Positions 1-6,709 of a stretch of DNA of 46,812 nt are shown here, piece by piece; within the stretch, counting starts at the first letter, position 1, and each line of letters begins with the position of its first letter. The position numbers and the translations under genes were made by a program. Source of the DNA: Micavibrio sp. UBA6929 (GTDB lineage: Bacteria > Pseudomonadota > Alphaproteobacteria > Micavibrionales > Micavibrionaceae); the NCBI GenBank assembly GCA_002448815.1, contig DKAJ01000004.1:58382-105193 (forward strand). The letters run 5' to 3'. The notes under the pieces were generated by a model. It was not told the origin of the DNA and did no database searches. It was given only the letters and a program-made list of their open reading frames with translations.

Positions 1-63
<63 letters not shown>

Positions 64-124
64 GCAAAGTAAAATCAGTGACTTACATATTTTTGTTTTT
101 GCTTTTTGCTTGCTGAATTCCTTC

Positions 125-144
125 TTGTCACAGCATTGTCACAG
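125..144 (+). repeat. Two TTGTCACAG direct repeats, 11 bp apart
   Basis: TTGTCACAG occurs at 125-133 and again at 136-144, one helical turn apart. The GTCACA core reappears in inverted orientation as a second 11-bp-spaced pair at 282-300. Paired short repeats between att core and int are typical of integrase arm-type sites. That reading is inference, but the geometry is seen directly. Confidence 0.6.
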
Positions 145-213
145 TAAACCACAATAGATCACATCAAACACATGTTGGTTTGAACAGCCATAGCGGATCA
201 AGTGCTGTGCAAT

Positions 214-270
214 TGCATATGCATAAGGTCCAGCAAGTGCACCTGCATATGCATAACAAATGCACGTGCA
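214..270. repeat. Palindromic TGCATATGCA repeats upstream of int
   Basis: TGCATATGCATAA is present at 214-226 and 244-256 (30 bp start to start). Each contains the perfect palindrome TGCATATGCA. A related palindrome, TGCACGTGCA, follows at 261-270. They lie between the two candidate arm-site pairs. They may bind an excisionase or accessory protein, or an int repressor. Too few copies and too short to be a CRISPR. Confidence 0.55.
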
Positions 271-281
271 AATGTAGATAT

Positions 282-300
282 TGTGACGTGAGTGTGACGT
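282..300 (-). repeat. Two TGTGACGT direct repeats, 11 bp apart
   Basis: TGTGACGT is at 282-289 and 293-300. Read on the minus strand, each contains GTCACA, the core of the repeats at 125-144, so the two pairs face each other across about 140 bp. This fits two arms of an attachment site. No other gene lies between the tRNA and int at 423. Confidence 0.55.
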
Positions 301-422
301 AGATAGGGCGCCCCTAATTAATATGCTGATTTAATTAGGTATTGGCTGTACACACTTCAGGTTATTGGTCTCATGTTGCTGTTTATTGCCAACAGCTTTA
401 ACTTACTTAGAAAGGACATGGG

Positions 423-971
423 ATGCCCAATATTAGAGAGAGATCAAATGCAAAAGGCGAAAAGTCATACACTGTACAAGTGCGTGTAAAAGGACGACCG
501 CCCGAATATGCTACGTTCAAACGGAAAACAGATGCTGAACGCTGGGGGCAGCAAACTGAAGCAGACATAAGGCGCGGCTTATACTTTCACGCCTCTAAAG
601 CGAAGCAGCATACAGTTGCAGATGCAATACAACGCTATCGCGATGAGGTCCTGAGCCTGCGAGATAATCCAGTAAATCAGATGACTTATCTTAAGTTCTG
701 GGAGGAGGAAATAGGCGCTTACAGGCTTGCCGATATGAGCACGGACATAATTTCGGCCGCGAGAACCAAACTTCTTAAAACTAAAAATAAATTTGGCAAG
801 CCGAGGGGCGTTTCGACTGCTAATAGATATACACAGTCCTTAGGTCATGTTTTTACTATCATGGTTAAAGAATGGAGCTGGGTCAAAGAAAAGAACCTAG
901 TTTTTTCAATAGTTTCAGCGCGTCAGCATTTTTTGCAGTTCGAAAATATAAGTGCTGTACCAAAAAAATAG
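423..971 (+). pseudogene. Tyrosine integrase, catalytic domain lost
   Basis: The 182-residue product matches the N-terminal half of a phage/island-type tyrosine recombinase: an arm-binding region with YTVQVRVKGRPPEYATFKRK (residues ~16-35), then the helical core-binding domain (~65-160) ending around VKEWSWVKEKN. Family members are roughly 320-420 residues, with the catalytic R-K-HxxR-H-Y domain after this point. None of it is present: the frame stops after a short unrelated tail and the next gene begins 26 bp later. The start at 423 follows an AAAGGAC ribosome site. Its place next to the tRNA marks it as the original int. It can at most bind DNA. Confidence 0.85.
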
Positions 972-997
972 ATAGAGGGAGAAGTCTCGTATAAATT

Positions 998-1402
998 TTA
1001 TTCTTTAAATAGTGCGTAGGAGCCTACAGCAAAAGCAACTGGAGCGGAGGCTCCATCTGACCACAATGTCACCTCTCCCGTAATGAGTTGCTGGCCAACT
1101 TTAAGCAATGAGCATTCGGCAATGATATCGGCGTCAGCCGGAGGCCTGCGTAGAAAGCTAATATTCAGGTTTGTGGTTACGGATTGTGCCTCCAACCCTA
1201 ATGTGGCAAATATTGCAACATATAAGGCTGCGTCAGCCATAGCCATGAGTGTGGGGCCCGAGACTGTATTGCCTGGTCTTAAATCATGCGTGCTAATGGG
1301 TTTTCTTATTCTTGCCTTATTGCCTTCAACAGACTCAATGGTGATATCAGCATGAGGAAATGCTGTTTGAATGAAATGTGAAATATCGTCTTTATTTGCC
1401 AT
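998..1402 (-). CDS. PaaI-family hotdog thioesterase
   Basis: This 134-residue protein has the single-hotdog layout of the PaaI/4HBT acyl-CoA thioesterases. The segment HDLRPGNTVSGPTLMAMADA (residues ~39-58) corresponds to the active-site loop and helix, with the catalytic acidic residue in the MADA helix, and SVTTNLNISFLRRPP is the central strand. The family hydrolyses acyl- or aryl-CoA esters in the cytoplasm as oligomers; the substrate cannot be read from sequence. It is the last gene of a leftward cluster with DJ-1/PfpI and DUF1330 genes and lies 56 bp after the DJ-1 stop. The 3' end faces the truncated integrase. Looks intact. Confidence 0.85.
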   Translation of the reverse strand: MANKDDISHFIQTAFPHADITIESVEGNKARIRKPISTHDLRPGNTVSGPTLMAMADAALYVAIFATLGLEAQSVTTNLNISFLRRPPADADIIAECSLLKVGQQLITGEVTLWSDGASAPVAFAVGSYALFKE

Positions 1403-1458
1403 TGTTCAAGGTGCAGCAGACCCTTGAAAATACTTCTCAAGCCTGCTGTTCAATCCCT

Positions 1459-2133
1459 TTATGCGCTGAGCTGTTTTACCAATGCAGCACCAACGCCATG
1501 TGCGCTTGCAGGGTTTTGTCCAGTAATAACGCGATTATCTTCAATAACAAGCTCGCCCCAAGGTTGTGTCTTATTATAGCGTGCGGCGTTACGTGCAAGA
1601 GATTCCTCTAGTAAAAACGGAATGTCATCAATTGTCTTATAGTCAACTTCTTCTTCGCGTGTAAACGCAGTCACTGATTTTGAAGACAATAGCGTCTCGC
1701 CAGTACTCAGGGTAACAGGCAGAAGTGCCGCTGGACCGTGGCAAACAGCAGATAGAATGCCGTTAGATTCATAGTGCTGCGCTGCAAGGGCTGCAAAGCC
1801 CTCATGATCGGCTAAATCTGAAAGCAGGCCAAAACCACCTGGGTAGAAAATCGCATCATATTGATCGATATTAATGTCTGTAACAGGCATCGTGTTGTTG
1901 ACTTGCTCTTGGAAGCGTGCATTTGCTAAAACGCGGTCATTCACAGGGTCATTCTCTACATCAATACCATAAAGAGGCGCTTGGCCACCTTTAATGGACG
2001 CAATATCATAGTCGATACCCGCTTCAATTAATTGATCGACAACATGGGTAAGCTCTGGCGCGTATGTGCCATTGGCTTGATCTGTTTCACCCAAGGTGGC
2101 GTGATTTGTCACGGGGATGAGTACTTTTTTCAT
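1459..2133 (-). CDS. DJ-1/PfpI (Hsp31-like) family protein
   Basis: The 224-residue protein begins MKKVLIPVTNHATLG and carries the PfpI nucleophile elbow AVCHGPAAL, with Cys near residue 130. The segment YDAIFYPGGFGLLSDL just before it supplies the conserved GG loop. Length and the TGQNPASAHGVG C-terminal motif fit the class I glutamine-amidotransferase-like Hsp31/glyoxalase III type, which acts in the cytoplasm as a holdase or methylglyoxal-detoxifying enzyme. Which of these applies is not decidable here. A good ribosome site (GGAGAAAAAG) precedes the ATG. It probably shares a transcript with the DUF1330 gene 36 bp upstream. Confidence 0.9.
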   Translation of the reverse strand: MKKVLIPVTNHATLGETDQANGTYAPELTHVVDQLIEAGIDYDIASIKGGQAPLYGIDVENDPVNDRVLANARFQEQVNNTMPVTDINIDQYDAIFYPGGFGLLSDLADHEGFAALAAQHYESNGILSAVCHGPAALLPVTLSTGETLLSSKSVTAFTREEEVDYKTIDDIPFLLEESLARNAARYNKTQPWGELVIEDNRVITGQNPASAHGVGAALVKQLSA

Positions 2134-2169
2134 CTTTTTCTCCTTATATTAACTTTTTAAGTTTGTTTT

Positions 2170-2475
2170 CTACTCTTTTAAATCGTCTTTCTCATCAACG
2201 AGAAAGTGGTGACTAATAGATCCTTTTAAGCGTGCCTCTAGATGAGGAGCATATTCCGGATCTTTCATAAATGCCAAAGCGGCATTTTTTGAAGGCCATT
2301 CAATAATCGTACGGAATGCATCATGATCACCAGCACCTTCAACGCGTTCATGGCTAGCGGTGCGCGCTAAAATTTTACCTCCATGACGCTCTACAGCGTT
2401 AGTGGCAGGCCCGATATAATCGGCGATCCATTCTTCTGTCTGCGGGGTGTTAAATATAATTGAGTAACACTTCAT
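2170..2475 (-). CDS. DUF1330 domain protein
   Basis: A 101-residue protein of the dimeric alpha+beta barrel type. The stretch GGKILARTASHERVEG followed by TIIEWPSKNAALAFMKDPEYAPH is the usual DUF1330 signature. The function of the family is unknown. I start it at MKCYSI because AGGAG lies 8 nt upstream; a start 27 bp earlier (2502) lacks a ribosome site. It lies between a truncated AraC regulator and the DJ-1 gene, all leftward, which suggests a small stress-inducible operon that lost its regulator. Confidence 0.8.
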   Translation of the reverse strand: MKCYSIIFNTPQTEEWIADYIGPATNAVERHGGKILARTASHERVEGAGDHDAFRTIIEWPSKNAALAFMKDPEYAPHLEARLKGSISHHFLVDEKDDLKE

Positions 2476-2561
2476 AAATTTTCTCCTGAATATAACCCTC
2501 ATATATTATACTGTTTTTGCTGAATATATCCATAAACAGAACCGCATAATATGGATACATA

Positions 2562-3375
2562 TTAACGATATTGCCGTTGGTATTCTTTTGGGCTTAAGCC
2601 TGTTTTCTTCTTGAAGACGCGAGAAAAGTATTGAGGGTACTCAAAGCCAAGTTGATAAGCCACTTGTGATATGCTCCAGCTAGGGTCGAGTAACATAGTT
2701 TTGGCTTCTTCTACCAGATATAGGTGTAAATGCTCGATGGCTGTTTTACCTGTTTCAGCTTTTAATGTGTCTGTTAGATAGCGTGAAGAAACCTCCATTT
2801 TACGGGCAATCATTTCAATGTTAGGTAACTTGCGCTCATGATGGTAGGTTGTTTCAAAATATTCATTTAAAGCATCGTTAAATTTAGCGGATATATGGCT
2901 ATTCATTTCCTTTCGATTAATGAATTGACGATTATAAAAACGAACAGAATATCGCAATAAAGAGGCAAGCTGTGCCAAGATTATATCTTTGCTATAATTG
3001 TCAATATTCCCTTGATATTCTTCATGAATGGAAAGAATGATTTGCTTGATTGTATTTTCTTCTTTTGGAGAAAAATGCAATGCTTCGTGCACCGCATAGG
3101 AAAAAAAAGACGCTTTTCTAAATTTTCTTTCTATGTCCGTGCCTCGCAGGTAATCTTTATGAATTGTGAGAATAAACCCATCTTGCTTGATTTTGTGGCG
3201 CTTCATATCCCACTCTATGCGTTGCTGTGGTGCAACAAATACAAGCGAGCCTTTTTGAAAATCGTATTTCGTGCGACCATAAAAAAACTCACAAGCCTGA
3301 TCGTATTTGAGTTTTATCGTGTAAAAATCAGTGGTTATCGTTGGCGATACAAGCCTTAAATTTTTATATGGTTTA
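2562..3375 (-). pseudogene. AraC-family regulator, 5' end lost
   Basis: The reading frame from about 3375 to 2562 encodes a sensor domain (YTIKLKYDQACEFFYGRTKYDF...) and a complete AraC C-terminal domain with two helix-turn-helix motifs (IEMIARKMEVSSRYLTDTLK and WSISQVAYQLGFEYPQYFSRVF). Upstream of KPYKNLRLV the frame stays open to 3644, but that part is the complement of an XRE gene and is not AraC-like. Relatives carry roughly 35 more N-terminal residues. The junction at about 3370-3385 is therefore a recombination scar that removed the AraC start. It points at the DUF1330/DJ-1/thioesterase genes it may once have controlled. DNA-binding residues look intact. Confidence 0.75.
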
Positions 3376-3669
3376 TCCCCAACACTTGAAGCGTTATTAT
3401 CGCGCGTTGGCGAAAATATTAAGCTGGCTCGCCTGCGCCGCAAAATCACAGCAAGTATGTTGGCGGAGCGCGCTGGAATGACGCGCACAACTCTGCGTAA
3501 AATTGAAAATGGTGACAGTGGCGTGACATTTGGCGCGTATGCCAGTGTATTGTTTTGCCTCAACCTAGAAGATGATCTGTTGCTTTTGGCTAAGGACGAC
3601 ACGCTGGGACGCAAATTGCAGGATATAGGCCTTACCGTTCCCAAGAAGCGGGTGGCAAAGAAACAATAA
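3331..3669 (+). pseudogene. XRE-family HTH (HipB-like), N-terminus lost
   Basis: Residues from GENIKLARLRRKITASMLAE to TTLRKIENGDSG form a Cro/C1-type helix-turn-helix, followed by the conserved AYASVLFCLNLEDDL and a basic KKRVAKKQ tail. This family is usually the antitoxin of a HipA kinase, but no hipA follows directly. The only upstream in-frame start is a GTG at 3331, inside sequence that belongs to the neighbouring AraC gene. The natural start was probably lost at the same scar (about 3370-3385). It looks like the leftover antitoxin of a second hipBA module; it could still be made from the GTG. Confidence 0.65.
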
Positions 3670-3688
3670 TCTGGGTTTCAAACCAAGA

Positions 3689-3804
3689 TATGCGTTACAG
3701 CGCATAAATTGCGCCAATACATGCGTTACAATGCATATTTGTAAGCGTTTTTCACAAAATGGCCGAAATATAAGTGTTTTTCATGAATAGTAAGTGAATT
3801 TCAC
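3689..3804. promoter_or_regulatory. Repeat-rich region upstream of hipB
   Basis: ATGCGTTACA occurs at 3690-3699 and 3721-3730, each inside a small inverted repeat (TATGCG/CGCATA at 3689-3706; ATGC/GCAT at 3721-3736). Three related copies follow: TAAGCGTTTTTCAC (3742-3755), TAAGTGTTTTTCAT (3771-3784) and TAAGTGAATTTCAC (3791-3804). The last contains the palindrome GTGAA-T-TTCAC. They may be binding sites for one of the two XRE proteins. That role is inferred. Confidence 0.4.
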
Positions 3805-3837
3805 AAGGCGAGCACAGTTTTTAAGAATCTATTAAAC

Positions 3838-3866
3838 TTGACAAATTGGTGTGAAAAGCCAATAAT
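3838..3866 (+). promoter_or_regulatory. Sigma-70 promoter of hipBA-HEPN operon
   Basis: A perfect -35 TTGACA (3838-3843) is separated by 17 bp from AATAAT (3861-3866), which matches the -10 consensus at five of six bases. Transcription would start near 3873, inside the inverted repeat described next, ahead of hipB. Confidence 0.75.
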
Positions 3867-3913
3867 GTCTTATATATAAGTTATTAAGTTTTTTAATGTT
3901 GTTTATATAAGAC
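3867..3913. promoter_or_regulatory. Inverted repeat, candidate HipB operators
   Basis: GTCTTATATA (3867-3876) and TATATAAGAC (3904-3913) are perfect inverted copies separated by 27 bp. The left copy also lies within the local palindrome CTTATATATAAG (3869-3880). The pair directly follows the -10 box and ends just before the hipB ribosome site. Two operators at the hip promoter are known for E. coli HipB autoregulation. The assignment here is by position. Confidence 0.55.
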
Positions 3914-3927
3914 AAAAGGTGCAAGTT

Positions 3928-4266
3928 TTGGCAAAGACAGAAAAACGTACATATTCTCGCTATACGGATGAAGCGCTGAAGCTTTTGGCTGGGCGCATTA
4001 AGGCAACGCGCCTTGAACGTGGCATTACCGTACAAGATCTTGCGGAACGTGCAGGCATATCCCGCGATTTACTCTATCGCGTTGAAAAGGCTGATCCTGC
4101 TTGCGGCATTGGCGTTGTGTTTGAGATTGCAACGCTACTTGGTTTGACTTTATTTCAGTCAGATTATGATGATCTCATTGTAAAAAACAAAATGGTAGAG
4201 GATAAATTAGCGCTTCTGCCTAGCCGTGCTCGCCCCGCAAAAGTGGAGGTGGATGATGACTTCTAA
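3928..4266 (+). CDS. hipB: HipB-like XRE antitoxin/repressor
   Basis: The product is about 112 residues. The helix-turn-helix lies at roughly residues 20-75 (IKATRLERGITVQDLAERAG ... DLLYRVEKADPACGIG), followed by an acidic tail ending in VDDDF. HipB proteins neutralise HipA kinases and repress the shared promoter. I prefer the TTG at 3928 (MAKTEKRTYSRYTDEAL), 8 nt after AAAAGG; a GTG at 3919 overlaps that ribosome site. The 3' end overlaps the hipA start by 11 nt, so the two are translationally coupled. A clear promoter and paired inverted repeats lie upstream. It belongs to a different subfamily from the XRE remnant at 3331. Confidence 0.82.
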   Translation: MAKTEKRTYSRYTDEALKLLAGRIKATRLERGITVQDLAERAGISRDLLYRVEKADPACGIGVVFEIATLLGLTLFQSDYDDLIVKNKMVEDKLALLPSRARPAKVEVDDDF

Positions 4267-5518
4267 GGTAAGCTATAACGAAATCTTTGTATGGATCTGG
4301 TTACCTGGTGAAACAGACCCTGTTGTTGCGGGTAAAATCACCAAAGCCGATAACCGTATTTTATTCACTTATGGTCAAAGCTATCTGGATAATCCAAAAG
4401 CTGTTCCGATCTACGATAAAGAACTGCCTTTGCAAAGAGGTGTTCAAGAAAAGAAACTCGGCACAGAGGCAATACCCGGATGTATTCGTGATGCTGCACC
4501 AGATGCGTGGGGACGCCGTGTTATTCTGAATAAATTACTGGGGGCAAAAGGCAAATCAGCTGATCCAGGCGATTTGGATGAATTCACTTATTTGATGGAA
4601 TCTGGTTCAGATCGCATTGGTGGTTTAGATTTTCAAATCTCAGCTAAAAACTACGAAGCTCGCCTGGCAGGACAGGCCTCTCTTGAAGAACTGCTACGTT
4701 CTGCCGAGTTAATTGAAAAAGGCATGCCCCTTACGCCAGAGTTAGCACAGGCTATTAATCACGGCACATCAATTGGTGGAGCACGTCCAAAGGCGCTTAT
4801 CAACGATGGGGCTACAAAATATATCGCAAAATTCTCATCCAGCACGGATCAATACAATGTGATCAAAGCGGAATATATTGCGATGCGCCTTGCTAAGGTT
4901 TGCGGATTAAATGTTGCGGGCGTAAAGCTGGCGAATGCATCAGGCAAAGATGTTTTGTTAATTGAGCGTTTTGATCGTGAATTTAAAAACGAAGGTTGGA
5001 CGCGCAAGCTGATGCTCTCGGCGTTAACACTGCTAAATCTGGATGAGATGACACCACATTATGCCAGCTATGAAGATCTAGCCGAGCTTATACGTCATCG
5101 TTTCACCAATCCAAAGGCAACATTACAGGAAATGTTTGGACGTATTGTCTTCAATATCTTATGTGGCAATACGGATGACCATGCTCGTAACCATGCAGCC
5201 TTTTGGGATGGCAAGCATCTGACGCTCACACCTGCCTATGATTTATGCCCGCAAATGCGCCAAGGCGGCGAAGCCTCACAGGCAATGATGATCTCAGGCA
5301 GTGACCGATCCAGTCGTTTGGTGACATGTCTTTCCGCTGCTCATCGTTTCATGCTGAGCGATACAGAAGCGCGAGCAGTCATTGATGCACAAATTGAAGC
5401 AATCAACAGCAATTGGGATGCTGTATGTGATGAGGCTGATTTATCACCGATTGACCGAACCTTATTCAAAGATCGACTATTCCTTAATGCTTATGCGTTT
5501 GAGGGGTATGATGGATAA
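4256..5518 (+). CDS. hipA: HipA-family Ser/Thr kinase toxin
   Basis: The 420-residue protein has an N-terminal HipA_N-type domain (residues ~8-105) and the kinase-like HipA_C domain. Visible motifs are SIGGARPKA (172-180, nucleotide-binding loop), the lysine in KYIAKF (~192), RFDR (238-241), NTDDHARNH (305-313, catalytic loop with Asp) and the metal-binding Asp in PAYDL (329). All key positions are present, so it should be active. E. coli HipA phosphorylates glutamyl-tRNA synthetase; targets of other HipA families vary and cannot be read here. I start it at 4256, 5 nt after GGAGGT (ATG at 4253 is the alternative). It overlaps both hipB and the next gene, indicating one three-gene unit. Confidence 0.9.
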   Translation: MTSKVSYNEIFVWIWLPGETDPVVAGKITKADNRILFTYGQSYLDNPKAVPIYDKELPLQRGVQEKKLGTEAIPGCIRDAAPDAWGRRVILNKLLGAKGKSADPGDLDEFTYLMESGSDRIGGLDFQISAKNYEARLAGQASLEELLRSAELIEKGMPLTPELAQAINHGTSIGGARPKALINDGATKYIAKFSSSTDQYNVIKAEYIAMRLAKVCGLNVAGVKLANASGKDVLLIERFDREFKNEGWTRKLMLSALTLLNLDEMTPHYASYEDLAELIRHRFTNPKATLQEMFGRIVFNILCGNTDDHARNHAAFWDGKHLTLTPAYDLCPQMRQGGEASQAMMISGSDRSSRLVTCLSAAHRFMLSDTEARAVIDAQIEAINSNWDAVCDEADLSPIDRTLFKDRLFLNAYAFEGYDG

Positions 5519-6392
5519 AACCAAATCACTTCCTACCACATCTGAAGAAGCAAAAGAATACGCTTGTTTTTATACCACAAGAATAAAGACCATTGATGAA
5601 ACCACGAGAGAAAAACAAGAATCTGAAGCATTTCTGAAAACTAACATGCCAGATGATATTCAGGATTTTCACCGAAAACAATTGGATGGCCTAAATAAAC
5701 TTCTTCTTGATGACGATTATTTGAATGGAAATTATCATCAAGGAATTGATCCAATCTTATTTGAGTTAATTGAGTGGAGAGCAATGTTTTATGCTTTTCA
5801 AAGTGTAACCATAGATCCACAACCTTTTGATCAACACGCTTTTTTTCAACAATGGAAGGTAGGCGGTGCGTATGCAATGTACTCTAGTCTTGGAAAACTT
5901 TTAAGCAGAAATCGACAAGATAAATCTTTACGAAAATTATGGTGGGATATTATGGACTTTGTTCAAGACACAGAAGACCTAGAGGAAGTGAAATATATAT
6001 CAGAGCAGTTGGATGAAAACTCTGAACGGTTTTCCAATAAAGGATCTAAGGCTCTGTTTTTCCGCAATAAGGTAGTGGCGCATAATGAAAAAAGTATAGA
6101 CGCTGATTTAAAGCATTTGGATGAGGATATTCGTATTCTCGCTCGTGTTTGGTCAATAATCACGATGTGGTCAGCATTTCCAATGATGTTCCCGTTCCGA
6201 GAAAACAGTCAGGCTTTTTCTGCCTTGGAGAGCTTTTATTCACCTGAAGATTTAACGCGATTAAAATCTAAACGACAGGAATATTTAGACTTAGTAACAA
6301 GTTGGTGCAAAACAAATCTAATCACAAATCAGGAAGAAAAGAGATCGCCTTTTGGAAGTTTATCTGTTTCAATTTCTGTGGCCTCAAAATAA
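5511..6392 (+). CDS. HEPN-like RX5H protein in the hipBA operon
   Basis: A 293-residue, mostly helical and AT-rich protein that I do not recognise by name. Residues 181-195 include FFRNKVVAHNE, an R185-x5-H191 arrangement matching the RX4-6H active-site motif of HEPN ribonucleases such as the AbiU2 type. Earlier it has a conserved-looking helical block (WKVGGAYAMYSSLGKLLSR, ~115-133). No signal peptide or membrane segment is visible. The start overlaps the hipA stop by 8 nt and follows GAGGGG, so it is co-translated with hipA. It could be an RNase partner, an accessory toxin or a modulator of HipA. The HEPN call rests on one motif and the helical character. Confidence 0.6.
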   Translation: MDKTKSLPTTSEEAKEYACFYTTRIKTIDETTREKQESEAFLKTNMPDDIQDFHRKQLDGLNKLLLDDDYLNGNYHQGIDPILFELIEWRAMFYAFQSVTIDPQPFDQHAFFQQWKVGGAYAMYSSLGKLLSRNRQDKSLRKLWWDIMDFVQDTEDLEEVKYISEQLDENSERFSNKGSKALFFRNKVVAHNEKSIDADLKHLDEDIRILARVWSIITMWSAFPMMFPFRENSQAFSALESFYSPEDLTRLKSKRQEYLDLVTSWCKTNLITNQEEKRSPFGSLSVSISVASK

Positions 6393-6413
6393 AAAATGTT
6401 CGCGAACATTTTT
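6392..6413. repeat. Perfect 22-bp palindrome after the toxin operon
   Basis: A perfect palindrome centred on TTCGCGAA (core ATGTTCGCGAACAT, flanked by A5 and T5) begins at the last base of the HEPN-like stop codon. An extra half-site CGAACA follows at 6427-6432. It could act as a terminator of the hipBA-HEPN transcript, though it has no loop, or as a binding site for a dimeric protein such as a resolvase or repressor. Confidence 0.6.
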
Positions 6414-6444
6414 GGGGCGGACAGGTCGAACAAAAAACGATAGT

Positions 6445-6708
6445 CTAATCAATACAATCGCCGGAATTGTACCGCAAAGCCACGCAACCATTCACTTTGG
6501 GCGTGGCTTTTGCTTTTTCCCTTCCCTGTTTGAGCAAAAAAGGTACTTCCGGCGATTGAACCCTATGCGGCGGGCTTAGGCGCAGGATTTTTTTAGCGCC
6601 AGAATATTTTTTTGGGTACGCACCCCCACCGCAAAACATCAAAAAACCAGTTAGAGCATAGCGTTCAGGGTGCGTACCTGAGTGCGTATCCGTTAAATTG
6701 TTGTTCAT
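6445..6708 (-). CDS. Possible small gene of 87 residues, doubtful
   Basis: An open frame starting ATGAACAACAAT has GAGGTG 5 nt upstream of its ATG at 6708. It would encode a protein starting MNNNLTDTHSGTHPE that I do not recognise. Against it, the frame runs through two strong inverted repeats (6455-6558 and 6615-6678), its composition is not clearly protein-like, and the ribosome site lies in the tail of a broken CDF gene. It may be the chance translation of a repeat element. Confidence 0.22.
   Translation of the reverse strand: MNNNLTDTHSGTHPERYALTGFLMFCGGGAYPKKYSGAKKILRLSPPHRVQSPEVPFLLKQGREKAKATPKVNGCVALRYNSGDCID
6455..6558. repeat. Nested inverted-repeat element (~104 bp)
   Basis: CAATCGCCGGAA (6455-6466) pairs with TTCCGGCGATTG (6547-6558). 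Inside these arms GTACC (6469-6473) pairs with GGTAC (6542-6546), and inside that AAAGCCACGC (6476-6485) pairs perfectly with GCGTGGCTTT (6501-6510). The inner hairpin is followed by TGCTTTTT and could terminate rightward transcripts. The whole could be a structured RNA, a MITE-like repeat or an integron-like recombination site; no attC consensus ends were recognised. Confidence 0.6.
6615..6678. repeat. 11-bp inverted repeat with 42-bp spacer
   Basis: GGTACGCACCC (6615-6625) and GGGTGCGTACC (6668-6678) are perfect inverted copies. A further partial copy, TGCGTATCC, lies at 6683-6691. Located between the nested repeat and the broken CDF gene. Function unknown. Confidence 0.5.
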
Positions 6709-6709
6709 A

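Noticed and set aside
214..270. CRISPR-like array
   Set aside because: Only two or three short palindromic units with no equal spacers, and no cas genes.
1083..1355. Open frame opposite the thioesterase gene
   Set aside because: It is antisense to a recognisable hotdog thioesterase and has no family features.
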